Program-made: the position numbers and the translations under genes
The notes under the pieces: model-generated
What the model was told of the DNA's origin: nothing
The model's input: only the letters and a program-made list of their open reading frames with translations
Database searches by the model: none
Shown here: positions 25,157 to 35,563 of the stretch, piece by piece
Layout of the letters: each line of letters opens with the position of its first letter
How positions within the stretch are numbered: the stretch's first letter is position 1
DNA from: Kangiella shandongensis
GTDB taxonomy: Bacteria > Pseudomonadota > Gammaproteobacteria > Enterobacterales > Kangiellaceae
Length of the DNA: 64,000 bases
Assembly (NCBI RefSeq): GCF_020005365.1
Contig: NZ_JACNML010000001.1
Span: 1 to 64,000, forward strand
Direction of reading: 5' to 3'

Positions 25157-27787
25157 CTATTCTTTTTCCTGCCATTTGCCGTTGACATAAAACGCAGACC
25201 AGCCGCTGGCTTTACCGTCCTCTTTAACGCCGGCAACGTATTGCTGCTTGGTCTTACGACTAAACTTAACAAAAGTCCGATTGCCATCAGGATCTTTGGT
25301 CGGAGCCTCGGCCAGGAATTTGTACTTTGGATCCAGCTGGTCCTTAACCATCAAGATTTCATCAACTGCCGGTGCACGAGTCTCGCGGTTACGTGGAAAC
25401 TTACTCGCTGCCAGAAAGATACCGGCCGCGCCATCACGCAACACATAATGGTCATCCACCTTGTCACACATCAGTTCTGGCATCGGGATCGGATCGGCTT
25501 TTGGTGGCGCTGGTTCACCATTTTTCAGCAGTTTTCTCGTATTCTTGCAATCTTCGTTAGTACAGCCAAAGTATTTACCAAAACGTCCTGTTTTTAACTG
25601 CATGTCGCTGCCACACTTATCACACTCGAGTACAGGGCCATCATAACCTTTAATCTTGTACTCGCCCTTCTCGATCTCGTAACCGTCACAATCGGGATTG
25701 TTGCCACATATAAAAAGCTTGGTCTTTTCATCCACCAGGTAATCATCCATGGTTGAATTACACTTAGGACAACGCTTACGCGTATGCAAATAACGCGCTT
25801 CATCTTCATCATCAGTGGCTACAAACTCTTCACCGGGAATAAGATTGACCGTGTTTTTACAACGCTCTTTCGGCGGTAATGAATAGCCCATACAGCCCAG
25901 AAACACGCCGGTACTGGCATTTCGGATAGCCAGATGATGCTCGTTACACTTACCGCACATTAGCTCAGTCTCGACGGCCTCATTGCGGCGCATGCCACCT
26001 TCATCCTGGGTTTTATCCGCTTTCGCTAATTGTGCTGAAAACTCATCATAGAAATCGTCCAGCGTAATACGCCAGTCAGAGTGCCCTTTGGCGATCTCAT
26101 CCAGATGCTTTTCCATGGTTGCGGTAAATGAGTAATCCAATAAATCGTCAAAACTCTCGACCAGACGATCAGTCACGATTTCACCCATTTTCTGCGCATA
26201 GAAACGTTTATTCTCAAGTCGCACATAACCGCGATCCTGAATTGTCGAAATAATCGAAGCATAAGTCGAAGGACGCCCAATACCGCGCTTCTCCAACTCT
26301 TTTACCAGAGCGGCTTCCGAATAACGTGCTGGAGGCTTGGTGAAGTGTTGTTTTGGATCGAGCTTTTGCAATTTCAGCTCTTCCCCCTCTTTAACATCGG
26401 GCAGCTCCACGTCTTCTTTACCGCGACTCTGCATTGGCTGTACCTTAGTCCAACCATCAAAGCTCATGACACGACCACGCGCCTTTAATTCATAATCGCC
26501 GGCCTTAACCTTCAAGCTGGTGACATCAAATTCCGCTGGAACCATCTGACATGCAACAAACTGACGCCAGATCAGTTCATACAGGCGCTCAGCATCTTTT
26601 TCCATATTCTTTAATTGCGATACTCGGACACCAACATCGGACGGACGTATCGCTTCGTGCGCTTCCTGAGCACCCTCTTTACTCGAATAGACGTTTGGAT
26701 CTTTTGGTAAATATTTATTGCCGTAATTATCACCAATATAATCACGACAACTGGAAACCGCATCTGCACTCAGATTCGTCGAATCAGTACGCATATACGT
26801 AATATAACCCGCTTCGTACAAACGCTGCGCCATCATCATGGTCTTTTTAACACCAAAACCAAGACGGGTGCTCGCAGCCTGTTGAAGAGTCGAAGTAATA
26901 AACGGCTTTGGCGCCTTACTCTTTTGCGGCTTATCTTCACGCGAAGAAACGCTGTAAGTTTGACCTTTCAACGCCTCCAACGCCTTATTGGTATCAGCTT
27001 CATTGGTTGGCTTGAAGCTCTTACCTTGGTGCTTATTGACCATCAAGCGCAAATCTTGACTGCCCTGCGTCAGGGTATCCGCATGCACATCCCAGTATTC
27101 TTCTGGAATAAAGGCTCGAATTTCACGCTCACGCTCCACCAACAGACGTACAGCAACCGACTGCACACGTCCTGCCGATAAACCGCGAGAAATCTTGCGC
27201 CATAATAATGGTGACACCATAAAGCCAACCACGCGGTCAAGGAAGCGTCGCGCCTGCTGGGCATGAACATAGTTCATGTCCAAATGCCCCGGATGTTTAA
27301 AGGCTTCCTGGATCGCCTTCTTGGTGATTTCGTTAAAAATCACTCGCTTATAACGACTATCATCACCACCTAAAGACTCACGCAGGTGCCATGCGATAGC
27401 TTCTCCTTCTCTATCCAAATCCGTCGCGAGATAGATTTGGTCAGCATTTTTTGCCAGCTTTTTGAGTTCATTAAGAACTTTTTCTTTGCCGGGTAATACC
27501 TCATATCTGGCATCCCACCCTTTTTCAGGATTAATGCCCATACGATCAAAAAGCGCTTTCTTTTCTTTACGCGCTTTATGCTTAGCCTTCTCTTCTGGCG
27601 ATAGTTTTCGAGTCTCAGCGGCTTTACGCGCACGCTCTTTGGCATCGACCGGCTTCTTGTTACCTGAACCTGTTGGAAGGTCGCGGATATGCCCTACACT
27701 CGACTTTACGATGTAGTCATTGCCTAAATATTTATTAATGGTCTTCGCCTTAGCTGGCGACTCCACTATCACTAAGGATTTACCCAT
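25157..27787 (-). CDS. topA: DNA topoisomerase I
   Basis: Type IA topoisomerase that relaxes negative supercoils. The Toprim domain opens the protein ([34 protein letters not shown]). The active-site tyrosine is Tyr331 in [14 protein letters not shown]. Zinc-ribbon modules follow from about residue 600 ([40 protein letters not shown]), then a basic C-terminal tail. The insertion at residues 45-80, rich in Lys, Arg and Glu, is typical of gammaproteobacteria. At 876 residues it is slightly longer than E. coli TopA (865). Single gene. Confidence 0.97.
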   Translation of the reverse strand: MGKSLVIVESPAKAKTINKYLGNDYIVKSSVGHIRDLPTGSGNKKPVDAKERARKAAETRKLSPEEKAKHKARKEKKALFDRMGINPEKGWDARYEVLPGKEKVLNELKKLAKNADQIYLATDLDREGEAIAWHLRESLGGDDSRYKRVIFNEITKKAIQEAFKHPGHLDMNYVHAQQARRFLDRVVGFMVSPLLWRKISRGLSAGRVQSVAVRLLVEREREIRAFIPEEYWDVHADTLTQGSQDLRLMVNKHQGKSFKPTNEADTNKALEALKGQTYSVSSREDKPQKSKAPKPFITSTLQQAASTRLGFGVKKTMMMAQRLYEAGYITYMRTDSTNLSADAVSSCRDYIGDNYGNKYLPKDPNVYSSKEGAQEAHEAIRPSDVGVRVSQLKNMEKDAERLYELIWRQFVACQMVPAEFDVTSLKVKAGDYELKARGRVMSFDGWTKVQPMQSRGKEDVELPDVKEGEELKLQKLDPKQHFTKPPARYSEAALVKELEKRGIGRPSTYASIISTIQDRGYVRLENKRFYAQKMGEIVTDRLVESFDDLLDYSFTATMEKHLDEIAKGHSDWRITLDDFYDEFSAQLAKADKTQDEGGMRRNEAVETELMCGKCNEHHLAIRNASTGVFLGCMGYSLPPKERCKNTVNLIPGEEFVATDDEDEARYLHTRKRCPKCNSTMDDYLVDEKTKLFICGNNPDCDGYEIEKGEYKIKGYDGPVLECDKCGSDMQLKTGRFGKYFGCTNEDCKNTRKLLKNGEPAPPKADPIPMPELMCDKVDDHYVLRDGAAGIFLAASKFPRNRETRAPAVDEILMVKDQLDPKYKFLAEAPTKDPDGNRTFVKFSRKTKQQYVAGVKEDGKASGWSAFYVNGKWQEKE

Positions 27788-27993
27788 AATAGAATAATCT
27801 TTTTAAAATCAACAATTTATTTGTTTTAAATACACAAAAAACAGGGCGCTTACGGTGCGATACCTGTTTCTCCTTTTTTATTAATAACAACCAAAGCCAG
27901 TCGGTGTCTAGCTTTATTTTACTTATTACGTCATTCATCGACCCGCTCAACACTATTTTGAACGGGCCGAATAAGCGAGCGATTAATTTACGA

Positions 27994-30483
27994 TCAATAC
28001 TCTCTTAACACCTGATGCGCAGGCTGATTCAGTAGATGGCGCAAGCCTAACCAACCGGTAATACCGATAAAGGCAATGCTAATCAGAGGCACCCACAACC
28101 AGAACCAGGGATGCAGCACAACATCAATTTTCATTGCTTTCCAGTACAGGATGCTGACCAGAACTTCCCCACCGATAACTCCCAGCACGCCCGAGAATAG
28201 TCCAAGCAATATCAGCTCGGCGAGAATACTCGAACGGATAAACTTTTTACGCGCACCCAAAGCTTTCAATAGAGTCGCCGATAACACTCGTTCTTCCCGA
28301 CTGACCTGGAGCACAGCATACAGTACAGCAACACCTGCCAACAACACAAACAGCATGATAAACTCTACCGCCAGTGTCACCTGTTCCAGAATTGACTGGA
28401 CCTGCGCCATGATCGCATCAAGCTCGATAATGGTGATCGTTGGCATCTGTTTCAAGATCTGGTTTAAAACATTTTTGTTTTCCAACGGCAGGTGAAAACT
28501 GGTGATATAACTCGCTGGGAAATCATCCAGAGCGCCCGGTTCAAAAATAATAAAGAAATTGGGCTGAAAAGAATCCCACTGAATAGAACGAAGGTTGCTA
28601 ATCTTGCCCTCGAGCTCTAATCCGCCAATCGAAAAGTGGATCATATCACCCAGCTCCAACGCCAAACGGTTAGCTAATTCTTCACCGATCGAGATTTCAG
28701 CGACATCATCTTGAATATCAGCTTCTGACCACCATTGCCCCTGGGTCACTTTATTGGCAGAAGGCACATCCGCCATCCAGGTTAAATTCAACTCGCGTCG
28801 TAAAGCGCCGGTACGTCGCTGCTCTTCATTCAGCGCCTCTTCCAAGGTCATATCGTTTAAACCGGTCACGCGGCCGCGCACCATGGGATAAATGCCTTCG
28901 GTTTGTACGTTATTTTGCGTCAGTAAACTTTCCAGTGGTTCGACTTCATTTTCCTGTACATTAATTAAAAAATGATTCGGCGCATCTTCCGGTAACTGAC
29001 TCTGCCACTCGCTTAATAACTCACTGCGAATAAGCACTGTCGATAACATAATAATGAAGGCTAGACCAAAAGCACTGATTTGACTGATAGTAAATGCTGG
29101 GTACTGTTTCAACTGTCCAACACCAAAGCGTACCGGCGCAGAGCCGCGCTTACCGAGCCAGATGCCAGTCTTGAAAATAAGCCAGGCAATTAAACGGATT
29201 AACAGGTAGGTTACAACCGCGACCACTAATAAAATTCCGACAAGTTGTAACGACTGACTCTGCCACCACATCAGTAGCGCCATCACACCAATAGCCAACA
29301 AATAAATCACCCAACTCGACATGGCACGCGGCAACAGCTCTTTGCGCAACACTCTAAGCGGCGGCACTTTGGCAATTTGTAAAAAGGATGGCAATGCAAA
29401 GCCTAATAGCACAACCAGGCCACTCAGTGCTCCTGATAAAACGGGAGCCACGCTTAACCCAACCATTGGCTTTGGTAAGTAATCGGCGAATTGGTTGATG
29501 ACCAAAGCCTGCAGTCCAAGCCCAAGCGCCAAACCAATTACAGAGCCGATAACGCCAATCATTAATAATTGCCACAGATATAACTTGTGAACCTGCCCAA
29601 TCTGCATGCCAAGACAGCGATAAATGGCCGAGTAATCAAAGTGACGGTGGCTATAGCGACCAGCAGCAACCGCAATCGCCACACCGGCTAGCACGACAGA
29701 AATCAAACTGGCCAGACGCAAAAACGTTTCAGCCCGATCTAGCGCTGCTTTTAAAGCTGGGGTACCTTCCTTACCGCCGGTGATTTCCTGGCTCGGATTC
29801 TTCTGTTGTTTTATCCACTGAATATAAGGCTCGCGCTGCTCAGGCTCTCCGGCAATAAACAACGTATATTCAATACGACTGCCCGGCTGAATAATATTCG
29901 CAGGCTCGACATCGGCCTGATTGATTAAAACTTTCGGCGCGACGTTAAATACTTCACTGGCCTGTCCCGGCGCCGCCACAATAACGCCATCCACAGTTAG
30001 CTGTATTGAGCCAAAATCAATTGTATCGCCGACTTCAATTCCTAAAACACCAAGGATCCGCGGCTCAACCCAGATAGTGCCGGCATCAGGTTGTGACTGC
30101 TGCACAACGCCCTGTGAGAATGGTTTATCGGCCATCTCAACCGTTCCTTTCAGCGGATATTTACCCGCTAACGCACGCACACTAACCAGCTGAAAATTAT
30201 CCCCTTGCGATAAAACCGTAGCAAACGACTGCGACTCGGTAATCTCTAAACCGGAACTTAACCCTTTATCGACCCAGCTCGGATCAATCGGCCTCGGCGA
30301 CTCGAAAGTATAATCTGCACCTAAAAACTCACTGCTTTGTTCGCCCATAGCACGATGAACGCGATCCGTGATCGAGCCAATGGCAACCATTGCCATAACA
30401 GCAACCATCAAGGCAAATAACAGGACTTTGACTTCTCCGGCCTTCCAGTCACGGCGGAAGGTTCGCATTGCCATCCTCAACAT
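27994..30483 (-). CDS. ybbP: FtsX/MacB-like ABC transporter permease YbbP
   Basis: Membrane subunit of a LolC/FtsX-like ABC system. There is one N-terminal helix (LFALMVAVMAMVAIGSI), a long periplasmic MacB-like domain (about residues 40-250) and clusters of helices near 255-500 and 700-829, giving about ten transmembrane segments in two FtsX domains. At 829 residues it fits YbbP (804 in E. coli). Its ATG overlaps the ybbA stop by one base (TAATG), so the pair is translationally coupled. The substrate is unknown in the family; a role in envelope or lipoprotein handling is assumed. Confidence 0.88.
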   Translation of the reverse strand: MLRMAMRTFRRDWKAGEVKVLLFALMVAVMAMVAIGSITDRVHRAMGEQSSEFLGADYTFESPRPIDPSWVDKGLSSGLEITESQSFATVLSQGDNFQLVSVRALAGKYPLKGTVEMADKPFSQGVVQQSQPDAGTIWVEPRILGVLGIEVGDTIDFGSIQLTVDGVIVAAPGQASEVFNVAPKVLINQADVEPANIIQPGSRIEYTLFIAGEPEQREPYIQWIKQQKNPSQEITGGKEGTPALKAALDRAETFLRLASLISVVLAGVAIAVAAGRYSHRHFDYSAIYRCLGMQIGQVHKLYLWQLLMIGVIGSVIGLALGLGLQALVINQFADYLPKPMVGLSVAPVLSGALSGLVVLLGFALPSFLQIAKVPPLRVLRKELLPRAMSSWVIYLLAIGVMALLMWWQSQSLQLVGILLVVAVVTYLLIRLIAWLIFKTGIWLGKRGSAPVRFGVGQLKQYPAFTISQISAFGLAFIIMLSTVLIRSELLSEWQSQLPEDAPNHFLINVQENEVEPLESLLTQNNVQTEGIYPMVRGRVTGLNDMTLEEALNEEQRRTGALRRELNLTWMADVPSANKVTQGQWWSEADIQDDVAEISIGEELANRLALELGDMIHFSIGGLELEGKISNLRSIQWDSFQPNFFIIFEPGALDDFPASYITSFHLPLENKNVLNQILKQMPTITIIELDAIMAQVQSILEQVTLAVEFIMLFVLLAGVAVLYAVLQVSREERVLSATLLKALGARKKFIRSSILAELILLGLFSGVLGVIGGEVLVSILYWKAMKIDVVLHPWFWLWVPLISIAFIGITGWLGLRHLLNQPAHQVLREY

Positions 30484-31187
30484 TATTCTTGCCCCATCAC
30501 CGCTGCTTGAGAGTCTGCCGATGTATCGTCACTGACGACTCGGCCAGCTTCCAGCCGAACCACCCGCTGACAACGCTCTGCCAGGCGATCATCGTGGGTA
30601 ACCAGCACCAGAGTTGTGCCAAGCTGCTGATTCAGCTCAAACAGCAGATCGCTGACTTTGTTACCATTTTTAGTATCGAGATTACCGGTCGGTTCATCAG
30701 CAAACAGAATTTTTGGTTCGCTGGCAAAGGCCCGGGCAATAGCAACACGCTGCTGCTCACCACCCGATAACTGATTAGGATAGTGATGTAAACGCTCTTT
30801 TAAACCAACTTTCTCTAACAACTCAGCAGCACGTTGCTTCGCATTGCCCTGTTCCTTTAACTCAATCGGTAACATCACATTTTCCAATGCGCTCAGTCCC
30901 GGCAACAAATGAAAAGACTGGAAGACAAAACCGACATTTTGCGCCCTTACAGCAGCTCTCTGATCCTCATCCAGCTCATGCAGAGGCTGCCCAGCAAGGT
31001 ATACCTCGCCCTTACTGGGAATATCAAGGCCTGCCAATAGAGACAGTAAGGTCGACTTACCTGAGCCAGACACGCCAACAATGGCTACCGTATCTCGTTC
31101 ATTTACGGTTAAACTAACGTCAGATAGAATGGTCAAATCTTGACCTTGTGAGTCAACAATTTTGGTTAATTCATTGGTTCGTAACAT
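30483..31187 (-). CDS. ybbA: ABC transporter ATP-binding protein YbbA
   Basis: ATPase partner of the adjoining permease. All motifs are present: Walker [19 protein letters not shown]-loop [10 protein letters not shown], signature [17 protein letters not shown], Walker [13 protein letters not shown] and H-loop [14 protein letters not shown]. The LolD/MacB subfamily is clear. It is divergent from tesA across about 50 bp, exactly as in E. coli and many relatives. Confidence 0.92.
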   Translation of the reverse strand: MLRTNELTKIVDSQGQDLTILSDVSLTVNERDTVAIVGVSGSGKSTLLSLLAGLDIPSKGEVYLAGQPLHELDEDQRAAVRAQNVGFVFQSFHLLPGLSALENVMLPIELKEQGNAKQRAAELLEKVGLKERLHHYPNQLSGGEQQRVAIARAFASEPKILFADEPTGNLDTKNGNKVSDLLFELNQQLGTTLVLVTHDDRLAERCQRVVRLEAGRVVSDDTSADSQAAVMGQE

Positions 31188-31241
31188 AATACTTTAAATT
31201 TCTCGGTGCGTATGATTCAGCAGATTAATAACAAACTTACC

Positions 31242-31883
31242 ATGTTTAAACAGTTTTTGGCCTGGATTTTGTTTCCAGTTGTTACAGTATTGACCTTGAG
31301 CATGGCTCCTACCACCCAAGCGCAAAGCCAAGGCACTATCTTAGTCTTGGGTGACAGCTTAAGCTCGGGCTATAACTTTAGTCCGGACAAAACATGGGTA
31401 GCATTATTAGAGCAGAAGCTAGGTGAAGAAAACATCAATTATGACGTCATAAATAGCAGCATCAGTGGCGATACCACCACTCAAGGATTAAAACGCTTAC
31501 CTAAATTACTGGAAGTTTACAGTCCTGAGCTTGTCATTATCGAACTCGGCGGTAACGATGGTTTACGCGGCTTTCCGCCCAACGTTATCAAATCAAACTT
31601 GAGCACCTTGGTAAAGCAATCTAAAAACGCTGGAGCAGAAGTATTACTGCTCGGGATCCAGATACCACCGAACTACGGTGAGAAATACGCACAGGCATTT
31701 TTCGAAAATTACCAGCAACTTGCTAATGAACACCAGATCGGCCTGGTCCCTTTTTTACTTAAAGATGTCGGCGGCAAAAACGAACTGATGCAAGATGACG
31801 GCATCCATCCCAACGAAAAAGCACAACCAACTTTGCTGAATAATGTCTGGCCGAAGGTTCAGGAAACGCTTAAAGCCAATTGA
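31242..31883 (+). CDS. tesA: Periplasmic acyl-CoA thioesterase I / arylesterase / lysophospholipase
   Basis: SGNH hydrolase acting on acyl-CoA, esters and lysophospholipids in the periplasm. A signal peptide (MFKQFLAWILFPVVTVLTLS, cleavage near TQAQS) is followed by block I GDSLSSGYN with the catalytic Ser, then ISGDTTTQGL, block III GGNDGLRG and block V DGIHPNEKAQP with the Asp/His pair. Starts at 31206 (GTG) and 31212 (ATG) are also open. The ATG at 31242 places the signal peptide first. It is divergent from ybbA, a conserved pairing. Confidence 0.9.
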   Translation: MFKQFLAWILFPVVTVLTLSMAPTTQAQSQGTILVLGDSLSSGYNFSPDKTWVALLEQKLGEENINYDVINSSISGDTTTQGLKRLPKLLEVYSPELVIIELGGNDGLRGFPPNVIKSNLSTLVKQSKNAGAEVLLLGIQIPPNYGEKYAQAFFENYQQLANEHQIGLVPFLLKDVGGKNELMQDDGIHPNEKAQPTLLNNVWPKVQETLKAN

Positions 31884-31903
31884 TACACGAGGCTCATCGA
31901 AAT

Positions 31904-31921
31904 GGTGCGTCACGACGCACC
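31904..31921. repeat. GGTGCGTC palindromic repeat
   Basis: GGTGCGTC (31904-31911) pairs with GACGCACC (31914-31921) and is followed by CTAC. The form GGTGCG...CGCACCCTAC is a frequent intergenic palindrome in proteobacteria. It starts 21 bases after the tesA stop but lacks the T-run of a terminator. Confidence 0.5.
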
Positions 31922-32127
31922 CTACAACTGCGCTCAAGCCGCGGGATGACGGAGGTGGATAGTAGCACCAATAATCCCCTTAATGTTGAGCTGAGGAACG
32001 ATTTATCCATAGCAAATCAAATCTTGGATGATTTGATTAGTGAAATTCAGGCCAAGGATGGACTGTATTTCACGATGCGTTAAATGGATAAATTGTTGTG
32101 AAGGTAGTCATTTATGACCTCAATATT

Positions 32128-32180
32128 GGGGCGTGCTTCTCTTTGGTTACTTTCTCTTGCACGCACAAGAGAAAGTAACT
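32128..32180 (-). repeat. Dispersed AACCAAAGAGAAG-type intergenic repeat, copy 2
   Basis: GTTACTTTCTCTTG (32146-32159) pairs perfectly with CAAGAGAAAGTAAC (32166-32179) around a six-base loop. On the minus strand the second arm runs into CCAAAGAGAAG and a C-rich box. The AACCAAAGAGAAG block is shared with 183-275. Confidence 0.55.
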
Positions 32181-32206
32181 CGCTGAAAAGCGAAACTTTT
32201 CCAACA

Positions 32207-32881
32207 TTAAAAACGCCAGGCAAAACCAACCATGGCAACCCATGGATCAATTTCAACCTCGACTGTTGTGGCTGTCGCACCACCTACAATGACATCTGCA
32301 TCGGTATCGATATCGACATACCAGACGCCGGTATTGATAAACCAGTTATCGCCAACCTTCCAGTCAGCTCCAATTTGTCCAGCAATACCCACTGAGTTAT
32401 CTAGCGATAATTCAACCTGTTCAGTACCAAGTGCCGCCTTTAACTCAGGCGAGGCTTCTTCATCAAAGAAATAGGTATAATTAACACCCAAACCAAAATA
32501 TGGATTAAAGGAATCGCCGCCAACATCAGGGTAGTACTGGAACGATGCCGTTGGTGGAAGATGTTTGGTCGAACCCACAGGGAGTCCCGACAAACTACCG
32601 CTGCCATCAATATCATGCTCAAAAGGCAACGCCGCTAAAACCTCAAAGCCCCAACGATCGCTCAACATCCAAGTACCGCTAAAGCCCAGGCCAGTAGCAG
32701 AATCGACTGTTACCCCATCATCGCTACCTAACACGTTAGAGCTATCGTCGTTTGGACTGACGTGAGCAGCACCCACACGAAGAATAAAGTCCCCTTCTTT
32801 ATGCGCCATGGCTTCCATCGAACCGGCAGTTAAAGCAGCCCCCACAGCAAAAGCAGTTAAATTTTTAAATAATTGTACCAT
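32207..32881 (-). CDS. ompW: OmpW-family outer membrane protein
   Basis: Small eight-stranded barrel of the outer membrane; family members (OmpW, AlkL) help hydrophobic compounds across. A signal peptide ends near SMEAMA. Mature features are EGDFILRVGAAHVSPNDDSS at the start, GTWMLSDRWGFEVLAALPF, FNPYFGLGVNYTYFFDE and a final aromatic residue (MVGFAWRF). The ATG at 32881 is preferred over a GTG at 32887 because AAGGAT lies about nine bases ahead. A perfect FNR box lies 62 bp upstream, in line with the known oxygen control of ompW in E. coli. It is convergent with tesA. Confidence 0.92.
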   Translation of the reverse strand: MVQLFKNLTAFAVGAALTAGSMEAMAHKEGDFILRVGAAHVSPNDDSSNVLGSDDGVTVDSATGLGFSGTWMLSDRWGFEVLAALPFEHDIDGSGSLSGLPVGSTKHLPPTASFQYYPDVGGDSFNPYFGLGVNYTYFFDEEASPELKAALGTEQVELSLDNSVGIAGQIGADWKVGDNWFINTGVWYVDIDTDADVIVGGATATTVEVEIDPWVAMVGFAWRF

Positions 32882-32943
32882 TATCACTATCCTTCTATTA
32901 TTAAGAATCGTGACTACATTAAAGTGCTTCGAGGTTTAAAAAG

Positions 32944-32957
32944 TTGATGCAGATCAA
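32944..32957. promoter_or_regulatory. FNR/Anr box upstream of ompW
   Basis: TTGATGCAGATCAA is a perfect match to the FNR consensus TTGAT-N4-ATCAA, 62 bp before the ompW start. It predicts control of ompW by oxygen supply. Confidence 0.8.
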
Positions 32958-32994
32958 GAATTTACTGCCTCTTGCATATGTGCATTGGATTTTC

Positions 32995-33008
32995 TTGTTT
33001 TAGATCAA
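32995..33008. promoter_or_regulatory. Possible second FNR-like box
   Basis: TTGTTTTAGATCAA matches nine of ten FNR consensus positions and lies 51 bases (centre to centre) from the perfect box. It overlaps the edge of the astC terminator, so it may be chance. Confidence 0.35.
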
Positions 33009-33036
33009 AAAAGGCCCCATTTCTGGAGCCTTTTTT
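33007..33036 (-). terminator. Terminator after astC
   Basis: AAAAAAGGC and GCCTTTTTT flank a stem with one mismatch (GGCCCC against GGAGCC). The minus strand ends in a T-run, 20 bases beyond the astC stop. Confidence 0.75.
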
Positions 33037-33055
33037 GCAATTTTGACTTAAGGAA

Positions 33056-34264
33056 TTAAGCCACTAAAGACGCTATAGCCTTATCTAATCGCGCTAGGCC
33101 ATCTTCAATGTCGGCATCCGTAATTGTCGCCGCAGGCGCTAAACGTACAACATCTGCACCCGCAACAAGACACATAACGCCATTCGCCCAACCTGCTTCA
33201 AGGAATTTACGCGCTTTACCTTTCCACTCATCAGACAATACGGCACCAAGCAACATACCTTTACCACGAACTTCAGAGAATACACCGTATTTTTCACCGA
33301 TAGTTTCTAAGCCCTTAACGATTTTCGCGCTTTGCTCTTTAACCGTTGTCATCATTTCTGGCGTATTGATTGCGTCTAAAACTGCTAGCGACACGGCACA
33401 ACCCAGCGGGTTACCGCCATAAGTACTACCATGGGTACCTGGAACAAGACTCGCCGCAATTTTAGATGTCGTAATCATGGCGCCGATTGGGAAACCACCG
33501 CCCATTGATTTAGCCGTAGTTAAAATGTCTGGCGTGACGCCCATGCCCATGTAGGCATACAAATCACCCGTACGACCAAAGCCCGTTTGAACTTCGTCAA
33601 ACACTAATAGCGCATTGTGCTTGTCACACAGTTCGCGAACTTCTTTCACAAACTCTGGATCAGCTGGAATAATACCGCCTTCACCCTGAATCGGCTCCAT
33701 AACAACCGCACAAGTTTTATCAGAGATTAACTCTTTAAAGGCGTCGATATTGTTATATTCCGTATGCAAAATACCGCCTGGCAACGGCTCAAAACCTTCC
33801 GTATATTTAGGCTGACCACCCACACAAACAGTAAATAAGGTACGACCATGGAATGATTTAGAGAACGAGATGATTTCACTCTTCTCTGGGCCAAAGTTGT
33901 CGTGTGCATAACGACGAGCTAATTTGAAAGCAGCTTCGTTAGCTTCACCACCAGAGTTAGCGAAGAATACTTTATCGGCAAAAGTCGCAGCCGTCAGTTT
34001 GTCCGCAAGCTCTAATGCCGGCTTGTTGGTAAAGACATTACTCAAGTGCCAGATTTTGTCGGCCTGATCTTTAAGCGCCTTAACCATGCCCGGGTGTTTA
34101 TGGCCTAGAATGCTGACCGCGATACCACCAGCAAAGTCTACATATTCGTTTCCATTCTGATCCCATACTCGCGAACCTTCGCCACGCTCCGGAATAATTT
34201 CCGATGGATTGTAATTAGGGACCATGACCTCATCAAAGGTCGCTCTAGTATAACTTTTCGACAT
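33056..34264 (-). CDS. astC: Succinylornithine / acetylornithine transaminase
   Basis: PLP-dependent class III aminotransferase. In the arginine succinyltransferase pathway it converts succinylornithine to succinylglutamate semialdehyde; close relatives (ArgD) act in arginine synthesis. Motifs are [64 protein letters not shown], and the PLP lysine in [15 protein letters not shown]. Its 402 residues match the family. It is divergent from astA, which with astD and astB next door argues for a catabolic AstC, although dual AstC/ArgD use is common. Confidence 0.9.
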   Translation of the reverse strand: MSKSYTRATFDEVMVPNYNPSEIIPERGEGSRVWDQNGNEYVDFAGGIAVSILGHKHPGMVKALKDQADKIWHLSNVFTNKPALELADKLTAATFADKVFFANSGGEANEAAFKLARRYAHDNFGPEKSEIISFSKSFHGRTLFTVCVGGQPKYTEGFEPLPGGILHTEYNNIDAFKELISDKTCAVVMEPIQGEGGIIPADPEFVKEVRELCDKHNALLVFDEVQTGFGRTGDLYAYMGMGVTPDILTTAKSMGGGFPIGAMITTSKIAASLVPGTHGSTYGGNPLGCAVSLAVLDAINTPEMMTTVKEQSAKIVKGLETIGEKYGVFSEVRGKGMLLGAVLSDEWKGKARKFLEAGWANGVMCLVAGADVVRLAPAATITDADIEDGLARLDKAIASLVA

Positions 34265-34287
34265 AAAAACACCTTATTTTTGTCTAA

Positions 34288-34373
34288 GCTGACGATCTCA
34301 GCGTTACATATTCATCAATGATTAGCCGGACATGATCCCTGTTTTCAGTTCAAAATTCCAGTCTTCGCTGGAA
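34288..34373. promoter_or_regulatory. Divergent ast control region with two inverted repeats
   Basis: GCTGA-CGATC-TCAGC (34288-34302) and TTCCAG-TCTTCG-CTGGAA (34356-34373) lie between the divergent astC and astA starts. Neither matches the ArgR box (TGAAT-N4-ATTCA). They are candidate operator or hairpin sites only. Confidence 0.35.
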
Positions 34374-34497
34374 AAATACTACTTTTTACTTCAGAATAAC
34401 GCTTTTACTCAGGGGAACTTTTGTCTATCATCCCCTTCCCTGATTTTCAAATACTAATTTTGCATAGTACAAATTTAAGGACTTAGATCGCATAGTT

Positions 34498-35547
34498 ATG
34501 GTAATTCGCCCTGCACAAAGCACTGATTTAGAAGATATTTTAGAGTTAGCCGCCAGCGCTGGGACAGGGCTGACGACCCTGCCTAACAACCCTGAAACAA
34601 TTTCAAACAGAATCACTAATTCCCAACAGGCGCTGTCCGAAGATATTAAGCAGCCTGGCTCTGAGTGCTACTTTTTTGTGCTTGAAGATAGCCAGGAAGG
34701 AAAAGTAATTGGCACCAGTGCGTTAGTCTCAGCTGTTGGCCTGGACGATGCTTTTTTTAGTTACAAGCTCAGCACTCAAGTTAGCACCAGCCCTGATTTA
34801 GGAGTTTATAACCCTCATCAAATGCTGATTTTGGGTAATGATTACACTGGCGCGACCGAGATTGCGACACTGTTTTTAGCCGAAGAACACCGCGGCGGAA
34901 TCAACGGCCATTTATTGTCTAAGTCACGCTTTCTATTCCTTGCCGATCATCCGGAACGTTTTTCGGAGAAAATCATTGCTGAAATGCGCGGTTATTCCGA
35001 TGACAACGGTTTTTCGCCGTTCTGGGAAGCTGTCGGCAAACGTTTCTTCAAGATGGATTTCGCCAAGGCTGATGCCGTACGTGGCCTGGGAAGTAATACC
35101 TTCATTTCGGAATTGATGCCAAAATACCCTATTTATGTCGATTTACTTCCAGAAGAAGCCCGCGCAGTCATCGGCAGAGTCCATGCTGATACAGCCCCCG
35201 CATTATCGTTATTAAAGAAAGAAGGCTTCACTCACCAGAATTACGTCGATGTATTCGATGGTGGTCCAACGGTTGAAGTTCAGCGAAATGCCATCAGAAC
35301 AATAGCACACAGTCACATCGTCGAGCTGGTTGCTGGAGAAGCAGGTGACAATACCTTGCCAATCATGATTAGTAATCGTAAATTAGAAGACTATCGATGC
35401 ATCGTAGCTCAAAGCCGTATTGAGGGTGACCAAATTGTGATTCCTCAATCATTGATAGACTCACTTGGTTTGGATGCTGGCGATACAGTCAGAGCAGTAC
35501 CGCTATTTAACAAACGCAGATCTTCAGGCTCGAAGAAAACTCAATAG
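34498..35547 (+). CDS. astA: Arginine N-succinyltransferase
   Basis: First step of the Ast pathway: arginine plus succinyl-CoA to N2-succinylarginine. It has the GNAT-like start ([24 protein letters not shown]) and the conserved [54 protein letters not shown] and [13 protein letters not shown]. Its 349 residues are close to E. coli AstA (344). It lies 16 bp ahead of astD. Confidence 0.95.
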   Translation: MVIRPAQSTDLEDILELAASAGTGLTTLPNNPETISNRITNSQQALSEDIKQPGSECYFFVLEDSQEGKVIGTSALVSAVGLDDAFFSYKLSTQVSTSPDLGVYNPHQMLILGNDYTGATEIATLFLAEEHRGGINGHLLSKSRFLFLADHPERFSEKIIAEMRGYSDDNGFSPFWEAVGKRFFKMDFAKADAVRGLGSNTFISELMPKYPIYVDLLPEEARAVIGRVHADTAPALSLLKKEGFTHQNYVDVFDGGPTVEVQRNAIRTIAHSHIVELVAGEAGDNTLPIMISNRKLEDYRCIVAQSRIEGDQIVIPQSLIDSLGLDAGDTVRAVPLFNKRRSSGSKKTQ

Positions 35548-35563
35548 ATTCAGGTTTTATTAT

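Larger units (their letters stand above)
31884..32206. other. Intergenic region with two palindromic repeats, no gene seen
   Basis: A 323-base gap between the convergent genes tesA and ompW. A 67-codon frame at 31880-32083 has no recognisable features and overlaps the tesA stop, so it is not called. The region holds a GGTGCGTC hairpin (31904-31921) and a 14-bp perfect stem in an AACCAAAGAGAAG-type repeat (32128-32180). Confidence 0.6.

Noticed and set aside
27942-27966. Terminator after ybbP
   Set aside because: CCCGCTCAA/TTGAACGGG pairs imperfectly and has no T-run.
31880-32083. 67-codon plus-strand frame after tesA
   Set aside because: It runs through an intergenic palindrome, has no ribosome site and no recognisable feature.
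34265-34497. ArgR box in the ast control region
   Set aside because: No TGAAT-N4-ATTCA match was found; the TATTCATCAATGA stretch has the half-sites in the wrong orientation.
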